Below, piece after piece: positions 1 through 6,030 of a stretch of DNA of 11,357 nt. The stretch is from an uncultured Clostridia bacterium (GTDB taxonomy: Bacteria > Bacillota > Clostridia > Christensenellales > QALW01), in assembly GCA_934434555.1 (NCBI GenBank), contig CAKRZX010000034.1, positions 1-11,357 of the forward strand. The letters run 5' to 3'. Each line of letters opens with the position of its first letter. Position 1 is the stretch's first letter. Made by a program: the position numbers and the translations under genes. Below the pieces are notes generated by a model. It worked only from the letters and a program-made list of their open reading frames with translations. It was not told the origin of the DNA and made no database searches.

Positions 1-62
1 ACGTGTCCGATGGTTCCGATGTTTACATGGGGTTTCGTTCTTTCAAACTTGCTCTTTGCCAT
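1..62 (-). CDS. tuf: Translation elongation factor EF-Tu, N-terminal fragment (runs off the window edge)
   Basis: Read on the minus strand from an ATG at 62-60, the 20 complete codons give MAKSKFERTKPHVNIGTIGH. This is the conserved EF-Tu N-terminus leading into the G1 (P-loop) region of the GTPase. EF-Tu carries aminoacyl-tRNA to the ribosome in the cytosol. A strong ribosome site GGAGGA (71-76 on the plus strand as tcctcc) lies 8 nt upstream of the ATG, which fixes the start. A tRNA-Gly gene ends 35 bp upstream on the same strand with no terminator between, so tuf is probably transcribed with the tRNA from the promoter at 206-234. The rest of the gene lies outside the window. Confidence 0.95.
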   Translation of the reverse strand, partial: MAKSKFERTKPHVNIGTIGH

Positions 63-97
63 TTTGTGTTTCCTCCGTTAAAATAAAATTTGAAGAA

Positions 98-171
98 TGG
101 AGCAGGTGACGGGAATCGAACCCGCGTTGCTTGCTTGGGAAGCAAGAACTCTGCCATTGAGTTACACCTGC
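98..171 (-). tRNA. tRNA-Gly, anticodon CCC, CCA encoded
   Basis: The minus strand folds into a full cloverleaf. The acceptor stem is GCAGGTG/CACCTGC. The D arm is ACTC/GAGT. The anticodon stem is CTTGC/GCAAG around the loop TTCCCAA, so the anticodon is CCC and it reads GGG. The variable loop is CAAC. The T arm is GCGGG-TTCGATT-CCCGT. Discriminator T and a genome-encoded CCA end the gene, for a total of 74 nt. It lies 35 bp upstream of tuf, recalling the tRNA-tufB transcript of enterobacteria, though here with a single tRNA. CCC is the less common glycine isoacceptor; the usual GCC/UCC genes must be elsewhere. Confidence 0.96.
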
Positions 172-205
172 ATCACCACAGGTTCCGCCCCGTGGTATTG
201 ATTAT

Positions 206-234
206 ATTTTATTATATTTATTCCGCTTTGTCAA
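206..234 (-). promoter_or_regulatory. Sigma-A type promoter for tRNA-Gly and tuf
   Basis: On the minus strand, a perfect -35 TTGACA (229-234) is followed after exactly 17 bp by TAAAAT (206-211). The predicted start near 199 leaves a leader of about 28 nt before the mature tRNA 5' end at 171. No other promoter is visible between the tRNA and tuf. Confidence 0.8.
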
Positions 235-271
235 ACAAAACCGAATAAATTTAATAAATATCTTTATCGAA

Positions 272-1036
272 TCAGCGGTGTTTTTGCTGTTTGAGCCAAA
301 TTTTCATTACAAGACTGTGAGGAAGCAGTTTTACAAGGAACACCTGAAATTTTACGGGAAAACCGTGAATTGAAACGTCCTTGTTCTTTTTTGTATCCCT
401 GTACGCGGTATCGATAACGTCCTTTGCCTGATACATATGATTAAAATATGTTACCGCATCTTTCTGGCTTGTTTCGGCGCGGGCGAAAAATTCCGTCTGA
501 ACCCAGCCGGGGCAAACGGCGGTCACGTGAATATCCCTGCCGCGAAGTTCGGCATTAAGTCCCCGTGAAAAGGAAAGCACATATGCCTTGCTTGCCGCAT
601 ACACGTTAAGGTACGGCACGGGCTGAAACGACGAAAGCGAACAGAGTTCGATAATATGCCCGCCCTTTTGGATATAAGGAAGCGTTATAAGCGTAATATC
701 GGTAAGCGCTTTCACGTTAAGGTCAATCATACCGTTTGTATCTTCAAGGGAAACAACGTCACTGTGCCCGAACTTGCCGTAGCCGGAGCAGTTCACCAGA
801 AAGCCTACTTTCGGGTTTTCCGATGCAAGCATCAGCGAATAATTTTCTATGCTTTCTTTTTCCGTCAGGTCAAGACAAACGGTTTTCAGCGGAGTTTTTA
901 CTTCGCTTTTAAGTTCTTCAAGCCGTTCCCGGCGCCGCGCGATAACCCATATTTCGTCCAAAGCCTCGCACGCATCGAGTTTTTTTACAAATTCGCGTCC
1001 CATTCCGGACGACGCACCCGTTACTATTGCTATCAT
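272..1036 (-). CDS. Short-chain dehydrogenase/reductase (SDR) family oxidoreductase
   Basis: The 254-residue protein is a classical SDR with a Rossmann fold and NAD(P)H dependence. The nucleotide-binding TGASSGMG is at residues 6-13. D56-L57 would contact the adenine, and NCSG at 82-85 is a variant of the usual NNAG. N107, S133, Y146 and K150 (within YAASK) form the Asn-Ser-Tyr-Lys catalytic set, and PG is at 176-177. There is no signal peptide. The basic RR at 34-35, at the end of the second strand, hints at NADPH, which is an inference. The substrate cannot be read from the sequence. The start is ATG at 1036-1034, preceded by AAGAAGGTG 5 nt upstream. The gene stands alone, divergent from the pduL-like gene, and I see no terminator between its stop and the tRNA promoter. 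Confidence 0.9.
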   Translation of the reverse strand: MIAIVTGASSGMGREFVKKLDACEALDEIWVIARRRERLEELKSEVKTPLKTVCLDLTEKESIENYSLMLASENPKVGFLVNCSGYGKFGHSDVVSLEDTNGMIDLNVKALTDITLITLPYIQKGGHIIELCSLSSFQPVPYLNVYAASKAYVLSFSRGLNAELRGRDIHVTAVCPGWVQTEFFARAETSQKDAVTYFNHMYQAKDVIDTAYRDTKKNKDVSIHGFPVKFQVFLVKLLPHSLVMKIWLKQQKHR

Positions 1037-1054
1037 AAAATCACCTTCTTGTTT

Positions 1055-1083
1055 AGTTTACCACAAAGCACGGATAATTTCAA
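1055..1083 (-). promoter_or_regulatory. Probable promoter of the SDR gene
   Basis: On the minus strand TTGAAA (1078-1083), a 17-bp gap and TAAACT (1055-1060) make a fair sigma-A promoter. The predicted start falls near 1048, so the leader would be only about 12 nt and would just include the ribosome site. It is back to back with the plus-strand promoter at 1095-1122, so the two genes share a short divergent control region. Confidence 0.5.
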
Positions 1084-1094
1084 CAAAAAATTAT

Positions 1095-1122
1095 TTGCAT
1101 TTTTCGCGGATAGTAGTATAAT
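1095..1122 (+). promoter_or_regulatory. Promoter of the PduL-like gene
   Basis: TTGCAT (1095-1100) and a perfect TATAAT (1117-1122) are separated by 16 bp. The start would be near 1129, giving a leader of about 28 nt that holds AAGGA (1141-1145). Confidence 0.7.
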
Positions 1123-1156
1123 ATGTGATATAAATTTTGAAAGGATGATTTTACAA

Positions 1157-1723
1157 ATGGATAAATTCATTATCGAAACAAGTGCACGTCACGTACACGT
1201 TACAAAAGAGGATCTGGAAACTCTTTTCGGCAAAGGCTACGAACTTACCGTAAAAAAGGAACTTTCACAACCCGGTCAGTACGCTTCAAACGAGCGTGTT
1301 ACCGTTGTTGGTCCCAAAAAAGAACTTGCAAACGTCAGCATTTTGGGTCCCGTAAGAAAAGCTTCCCAGGTTGAACTCTCAGCCACCGATGCCCGCTCAA
1401 TCGGGATAGGCATCGCTATCCGCGAATCGGGCGATCTGGCAGGCACTCCGGGATGTAAGTTGGTAGGCTCTGCCGGTGAGGTTGAACTTAAAGAGGGCGT
1501 TATAGTTGCAAAGCGTCATATTCATATGACCCCCGCCGATGCCGAGAAATTCGGTGTTAAGGACAAGGACATTGTTTCGGTTAAAGCCGAAAGCGCCGAG
1601 CGCGGCTGCACCTTTGACGACGTTGTTGTCCGTGTAAGCGAAAAATTTTCCCTTGCAATGCACATCGACACCGATGAAAGCAATGCTGCCTACGGCGTTA
1701 AAGAGGGATACATAGTTAAATAA
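1157..1723 (+). CDS. pduL: Phosphate propanoyltransferase, PduL family (cytosolic phosphotransacylase)
   Basis: The 188-residue protein matches the PduL/PTAC family, which interconverts acyl-CoA plus phosphate with acyl-phosphate plus CoA and can replace Pta in acetate or propionate formation. The family's di-zinc ligands are visible in the two halves: H12 and H14 (HVHVT), E73 (QVE), H121 and H123 (HIHMTP) and H169 (MHIDTDESNAA). R67 in GPVR would bind phosphate. The family motif begins almost at residue 1, so the N-terminal encapsulation peptide of microcompartment PduL proteins is missing and the enzyme should be cytosolic. No microcompartment genes and no ackA are in view. I chose ATG 1157 because AAGGA sits 11 nt upstream. 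The in-frame ATG at 1145 would overlap that site, and the open frame running back to 656 is antisense to the SDR gene. A terminator follows directly. Confidence 0.93.
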   Translation: MDKFIIETSARHVHVTKEDLETLFGKGYELTVKKELSQPGQYASNERVTVVGPKKELANVSILGPVRKASQVELSATDARSIGIGIAIRESGDLAGTPGCKLVGSAGEVELKEGVIVAKRHIHMTPADAEKFGVKDKDIVSVKAESAERGCTFDDVVVRVSEKFSLAMHIDTDESNAAYGVKEGYIVK

Positions 1724-1725
1724 TG

Positions 1726-1776
1726 AAAACTCCGATTGTGCTCTGCCCGACAGGACTTGCCGCAATCGGAGTTTTT
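1726..1776 (+). terminator. Intrinsic terminator after the PduL-like gene
   Basis: An uninterrupted stem pairs aaaactccgattg (1726-1738) with caatcggagtttt (1763-1775) around a 24-nt loop and ends in a T run at 1772-1776. A second T run follows at 1782-1788. It begins 3 nt after the stop codon. Confidence 0.85.
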
Positions 1777-1852
1777 GCACCTTTTTTTAGATTGTTGCCT
1801 GAAAAAACGAAAAAAGCACTAAGCAGGCACAAATATCTGACGGAAAGCACAG

Positions 1853-4800
1853 GTGGTCACGTTGGCAAAAACATACTCTTCAAAAGAAGTCAAAAGTCTG
1901 ATAGACAAGCACAGGAAAAATCTCAAACGGATTGAGGCTTCTCTCTCATTACCGTCCGAGTATCGGAATCAGATTCAGCATTGTATAAACAATATGTTTG
2001 CTGCCGATGAATTCTCAAAAACGGTAATGGATTCACTGAACGGGAAAGAAACCGACAACAGCATTCAATTCGGAGAACTTGTCAGACTTCTTTACATTTT
2101 TAAAAGAGCGACCGCCCAGACAAATGCGTGCAAAACAATTATCAGCAGTAACAAAACCCGCATTGAAGCCGAAATCAAAGAGGCGGCCGTCGGTTCAAAC
2201 GCTGTCTCGTGGCTTTTTTCCACGTCAAAAAAGAAGCAAAATTCCGAATTAGCCTATGAGCAATTGATAAAAGAAACAGACGGCAGTGATTATTGGGAAT
2301 ACTCTAAAAAAATTCTGTCCTATATTGAAAGGAACAACAGTGTCTCCGCAGAAGAGGGCTTTGACGATTTTGAATTAAGTAAGGAAGAGTACCGCGAAAT
2401 TCTTGAAAGCAATCTTCCGCGAAACCCAAAACTTTTCGAGTTAATCCGCAGTTTGAATGCGCTTATAAATAAATTCAAGGTCATATCTTCAAACCTTGAA
2501 AGAGAAACACTCAAAGTTAATACCGTAAAAGAGCATATTAAAGCCGCAACTGACCGAATGATTGCAGCATCCGCTCTTGATATCCTTAAATCCGTACCTG
2601 TTGAAGAAGTTAATAAATCGAAAAAAGGATTCAGAGTAAAATCACTCCGGGACGCAGGCTTTTCTACTATGGCAGACTTATTTAGCGCGTCTGTATATCA
2701 ACTTGCGTCTGTACACGGAATCAGTGAGGATGCAGCATATTCAATAAAAAATATTGCAAAGGTTTTTGCAAACGAAGCAAGCCGTAATGCCAAAATCAAA
2801 CTGAGTACAGACAACAAAACAAAAGAGTCAACTGAGCTGGTTTCGTGGCTGTTCAAATACAGACAATACGGAAATGCTCTTACAGAACTTAATAAATTGA
2901 ATGCCGATTACGGGAATGATATTGATTCCGCAATTGCGGAGTTACAGTCGGTAGGCAGCGGTATTTATTGGAGCTTTTTTGATGACGGCAAGAAATTTTC
3001 CGTCAGGAATTCCTATTCGCATTTATGTCGCGAAATAAACGGTGATTACAGCAAAAAATCTGCCGAAGTTATTCGGATGTTCAAAAAAGCCGACACATAT
3101 GTTCAAAGGGATGCGTGGGACGACTTTAAGAATAATTCCATTGCATATTTCAACATAATTGAAGAAATTGTTCCGGGAGTACTGGGTAACGACGACAAAC
3201 TTTACGGATTGCCCGAGGATTTGGCGAGGGAAATTCAGGACGAATGCTTTTTCCCCGACGGTCTGAACTGTGAACTCCGTCGTTATCAGGAATGGGGCGT
3301 TAAATATATTCTTCATCAGGAACGTGTTTTGTTCGGTGACGAAATGGGTTTGGGAAAGACTGTACAGGCTATCGCAGCAATGGTGTCTTTAAGGAATACG
3401 GGCGCAAGCCATTTTATTGTTGTATGCCCCGCAAGCGTCCTGCCGAACTGGTGCAAGGAAATATCAGCCAAGAGCAAATTACGCGTAACAAAGGTTCACG
3501 GCACAGGAAGAGTTCAGGAAATAAAGTCATGGATACAAACCGGGGGAGTGGCGGTTACTACGTTTGAAACCACGGGAATATTTCAATTTGATGAGGCTTT
3601 CAGCTTTGACCTTATGGTCGTTGATGAGGCTCATTTTATAAAAAATCCCGCGGCAGTCCGGTCAAGGAACGTGCGTAAGCTTGCCGCCTACACAAAAAGA
3701 CTTCTTTTTATGACCGGTACTGCACTTGAAAACAAAGTGGATGAAATGATTTCTCTCATAGATGTGTTACAGCCGAATGTAGCAAAAAGCATTCGGAATA
3801 TCGCGTTTATGTCCACCGCACCGCAGTTCAGGGAAAAAATTGCCGGCGTTTATTACCGCCGAAAAAGAGAAGACGTGCTCACCGAACTTCCCGACCTTAT
3901 CGAAAGCCGCGAATGGTGCACAATGTCCGCAGAGGAAAACCAGCTTTACGAGCAATCGGTTCTTGCCAAAAACTTTGCAGAAGCAAGGAGGCTGTCCTGG
4001 AACGTGGAAGACTTGGACCATTCCTGCAAAGCACACAGAATGGCGGAAATTGTTAACGAAGCCGAGAGTGAGGACCGCAAAGTTCTTATTTTCTCTTTTT
4101 TCCTCGATACCATTCGCAAAATACACGCATATTTGGGCGACAGGTGCTGTAATCCTATCAACGGTTCAATTTCGCCAAACAGGCGTCAGGAAATAATCGA
4201 CGAATTCAACAAAGACCCGAGCAAAACAGTTCTGTGTGCGCAAATTCAGTCAGGCGGAACCGGGCTGAATATTCAGTCGGCAAGTGTAGTTATTTTTTGT
4301 GAACCTCAGTTCAAACCGTCTATCGAAAATCAGGCAATATCACGCGCTTACAGAATGGGTCAGGCACGCAACGTTCTTGTTTATCGGCTTCTCTGTGAAG
4401 ATTCGGTTGACGAAAGACTTATTGATATGCTGGCAGAAAAGCAGGCTGTCTTTGATGCCTTTGCCGATAAATCGGTTGCCGCCGCAAATACCGAGAAAAA
4501 GGAGATTGATGAAACAACGTTCGGCAGAATTATTGAAGAAGAGATTGAGCGCATTATGGCAAAGGGCGTTTGTTCCTCACCGAAAAATGCAGGTATGTTT
4601 AAGCCCCCTCAGCAAAAGGGCAAAATTCCGTCCGCCGAAATTGCGGATGAGCCGGGCTTTGAAACAGAATCGGCGCTGACATCTTCCGCAGAATATACAG
4701 AAGAACTCTCTATGAGTTATCTGCAACTTGTAAACCACCTTCTTAAAAAGTACGGAAAAGCGAAAGGCGATTATTTTCTGAGGGAGACCTGTGTATCGCC

Positions 4801-5269
4801 GAATCAAAAGATTAAAAGGGCAGGCGAGGGACTTTATATTCATCATATTGACGAAGATAAGGCAATTATGCTTTCAGACCCCACTTATGCACAAAAGAAT
4901 CCGTTTGCATACCAAAAAGCCGAAAGACTGGTGTATTGCAACATTCTCGAACATCTGATTCTTCATATAAAAATCGTGGAAGAGCCGAGAAACAGGAATG
5001 CAAATTTCGGAGAGGGGCCGGGCTTGGGCGGTGCAAAAATCATAACAGGACAGATTAATGACTACTACGGCGGTTATGATATTGTAAAAAAAGACAGTTT
5101 GGTCGCCATGGAATTTATAAAAGACAGCTTTGACGACTATATAAAAATTCTGAGGTATTTTTGGAACATTATCAAAAACGACAAATCTCTTTCCGCCGAA
5201 GAGGAAAGAAGGCAATTGACTTGCGGAAAAAATATAGGCTCTGTTCCGAGAATCAGCGGGCTGATTTAG
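1853..5269 (+). CDS. SNF2-family DNA-dependent ATPase fused to a C-terminal HNH-like nuclease domain
   Basis: The protein has 1138 residues. Residues 1-250 are mainly helical. About 255-305 resembles a helix-hairpin-helix unit (SLRDAGFSTMADLF...VHGISEDAA). The SNF2 motor spans about 473-870: motif I DEMGLGKT at 496-503, DEAH at 591-594, MTGTALENK at 620-628, motif V SGGTGLNIQSA at 800-810 and motif VI QAISRAYRMGQ at 827-837, all intact. After an acidic linker, residues 955-1045 carry an HNH-like pattern: HHID (997-1000), N1030, then H1034 and H1038. SNF2 motors translocate on duplex DNA, and the tail suggests DNA cleavage during repair or defence; the biological role is unknown. The start is uncertain. 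GTG 1853 has GGAAAG 5 nt upstream, while TTG 1862 (MAKTYSS) has a better AGGTGG 5 nt upstream. No clear promoter of its own is visible in 1777-1852. The next gene has its own promoter. Confidence 0.9.
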   Translation: MVTLAKTYSSKEVKSLIDKHRKNLKRIEASLSLPSEYRNQIQHCINNMFAADEFSKTVMDSLNGKETDNSIQFGELVRLLYIFKRATAQTNACKTIISSNKTRIEAEIKEAAVGSNAVSWLFSTSKKKQNSELAYEQLIKETDGSDYWEYSKKILSYIERNNSVSAEEGFDDFELSKEEYREILESNLPRNPKLFELIRSLNALINKFKVISSNLERETLKVNTVKEHIKAATDRMIAASALDILKSVPVEEVNKSKKGFRVKSLRDAGFSTMADLFSASVYQLASVHGISEDAAYSIKNIAKVFANEASRNAKIKLSTDNKTKESTELVSWLFKYRQYGNALTELNKLNADYGNDIDSAIAELQSVGSGIYWSFFDDGKKFSVRNSYSHLCREINGDYSKKSAEVIRMFKKADTYVQRDAWDDFKNNSIAYFNIIEEIVPGVLGNDDKLYGLPEDLAREIQDECFFPDGLNCELRRYQEWGVKYILHQERVLFGDEMGLGKTVQAIAAMVSLRNTGASHFIVVCPASVLPNWCKEISAKSKLRVTKVHGTGRVQEIKSWIQTGGVAVTTFETTGIFQFDEAFSFDLMVVDEAHFIKNPAAVRSRNVRKLAAYTKRLLFMTGTALENKVDEMISLIDVLQPNVAKSIRNIAFMSTAPQFREKIAGVYYRRKREDVLTELPDLIESREWCTMSAEENQLYEQSVLAKNFAEARRLSWNVEDLDHSCKAHRMAEIVNEAESEDRKVLIFSFFLDTIRKIHAYLGDRCCNPINGSISPNRRQEIIDEFNKDPSKTVLCAQIQSGGTGLNIQSASVVIFCEPQFKPSIENQAISRAYRMGQARNVLVYRLLCEDSVDERLIDMLAEKQAVFDAFADKSVAAANTEKKEIDETTFGRIIEEEIERIMAKGVCSSPKNAGMFKPPQQKGKIPSAEIADEPGFETESALTSSAEYTEELSMSYLQLVNHLLKKYGKAKGDYFLRETCVSPNQKIKRAGEGLYIHHIDEDKAIMLSDPTYAQKNPFAYQKAERLVYCNILEHLILHIKIVEEPRNRNANFGEGPGLGGAKIITGQINDYYGGYDIVKKDSLVAMEFIKDSFDDYIKILRYFWNIIKNDKSLSAEEERRQLTCGKNIGSVPRISGLI

Positions 5270-5274
5270 TTTTC

Positions 5275-5304
5275 TTGACTTTTCCGTCTTAATCGTGATA
5301 AAAT
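5275..5304 (+). promoter_or_regulatory. Promoter of the TetR regulator gene
   Basis: TTGACT (5275-5280) and TAAAAT (5299-5304) are separated by 18 bp. The -35 box begins 5 nt after the SNF2 stop codon, so the regulator does not depend on read-through. I see no palindrome over this promoter. Confidence 0.7.
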
Positions 5305-5329
5305 ACACTTACTATGGGAGTGAAAAGCC

Positions 5330-5884
5330 GTGTCACAGATAACAAAACGCGCGTTGGAGCAGTCACTGAAAAATCTGCTGCTGCAAAAGCCGCTTACGAA
5401 AATCACCATAAATGATATTGCCGAAGATTGCGGAATAAACCGGATGACATTCTATTATCATTTTAAGGATATTTACGATCTTGTGGAATGGTCATGCATG
5501 GAAGATGCAAAAAATGCGCTTAACGAAAACAAAACTTATGAAACGTGGCAGCAGGGACTGTTGCAGATATTTGAAGCCGTAAAGGAAAACAAGCCGTTTA
5601 TAATGAATGTTTACCGGTGCGTACACCGTGAACAGGTTGAAAAATATCTTGAGCCCCTGGTGGACAGTCTGGTACTCGGCGTTATCAACGAAGAATCAGC
5701 CGCTGTGACCGTGCGCGACGAAGACAAGGCGTTTATCGCAAATGTCTACTCTTACGTGTTTATCGGAATTATGATTGACTGGATTAACGGCGACATGGAA
5801 GAGGACCCCAAGGCCATTACCGACCGTCTTGCAAAACTGATTAAGGGTTCCGTTTCGGTTGCACTTGCAAGGTTTGCGGTTTGA
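5330..5884 (+). CDS. TetR/AcrR family transcriptional regulator
   Basis: The 184-residue protein has the TetR N-terminal DNA-binding domain. The helix-turn-helix lies at about residues 26-45 (TINDIAEDCGINRMTFYYHF), followed by the usual acidic/aromatic continuation DIYDLVEW. The C-terminal all-helical part (about 60-184) is the ligand-binding and dimerisation domain. Its style resembles the DhaS-like subgroup with a short C-terminal region, which is a family-level guess. The start is GTG at 5330, supported by GGGAG 9 nt upstream. It precedes ohyA on the same strand, separated by a terminator and a second promoter. It most likely regulates oleate hydratase in response to an unsaturated fatty acid, inferred from position. 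Whether it represses or activates cannot be told. Confidence 0.9.
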   Translation: MSQITKRALEQSLKNLLLQKPLTKITINDIAEDCGINRMTFYYHFKDIYDLVEWSCMEDAKNALNENKTYETWQQGLLQIFEAVKENKPFIMNVYRCVHREQVEKYLEPLVDSLVLGVINEESAAVTVRDEDKAFIANVYSYVFIGIMIDWINGDMEEDPKAITDRLAKLIKGSVSVALARFAV

Positions 5885-5912
5885 TTTTATCATTTTGTGC
5901 AGAATGATAAAA
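5885..5912. promoter_or_regulatory. 28-bp near-perfect palindrome, possible TetR operator
   Basis: TTTTATCATT (5885-5894) is matched by AATGATAAAA (5903-5912), and the 8-bp centre is partly symmetric (TG..CA). It begins on the base after the TetR stop codon. The stem is AT-rich and lacks a following T run, so it is a poor terminator. A dimeric regulator site is the likelier reading. It lies 57 bp upstream of the ohyA -35 box. Confidence 0.45.
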
Positions 5913-5928
5913 ATTTATATACTTTTGA

Positions 5929-5961
5929 CCCCGTGATGAAATTTTCAACACGGGGCTTTTT
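5929..5961 (+). terminator. Intrinsic terminator after the TetR gene
   Basis: CCCCGTG (5929-5935) pairs with CACGGGG (5949-5955) over a 13-nt loop, followed by CTTTTT (5956-5961). It separates the regulator transcript from ohyA. Confidence 0.85.
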
Positions 5962-5966
5962 CTGCC

Positions 5967-5979
5967 TATTGCAGCAATA
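5967..5979. promoter_or_regulatory. 13-bp perfect palindrome over the ohyA -35 box, possible operator
   Basis: TATTGC (5967-5972), a central A, then GCAATA (5974-5979). It covers the -35 box TTGCAG (5969-5974), so a bound dimer would block RNA polymerase. It differs in sequence from the 28-bp palindrome upstream. Binding by the neighbouring TetR protein is an inference. Confidence 0.4.
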
Positions 5980-5996
5980 AAAAAAGCGGGTATAAT
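5969..5996 (+). promoter_or_regulatory. Promoter of ohyA
   Basis: TTGCAG (5969-5974), a 16-bp gap and a perfect TATAAT (5991-5996). The start would be near 6003, leaving a short leader with the strong site AGGAGGG (6016-6022), 8 nt before the ATG. Confidence 0.75.
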
Positions 5997-6030
5997 AAGG
6001 GCATAAATAAAAAACAGGAGGGTTTTTACC

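Noticed and set aside
656..1156. Upstream extension of the PduL-like reading frame to an ATG at 656
   Set aside because: The extension is antisense to the clear SDR gene, has a non-protein-like composition (rich in F, R, K, C), and the real promoter and ribosome site lie at 1095-1145.
1794..1836. Inverted repeat tgcctg...caggca upstream of the SNF2 gene as a terminator or operator
   Set aside because: Only 6 bp of stem over a long A-rich loop and no T run; too weak to call.
1723..1935. A 70-codon open frame starting at the PduL stop codon
   Set aside because: It reads through the terminator hairpin and into the SNF2 gene in another frame, with no ribosome site.
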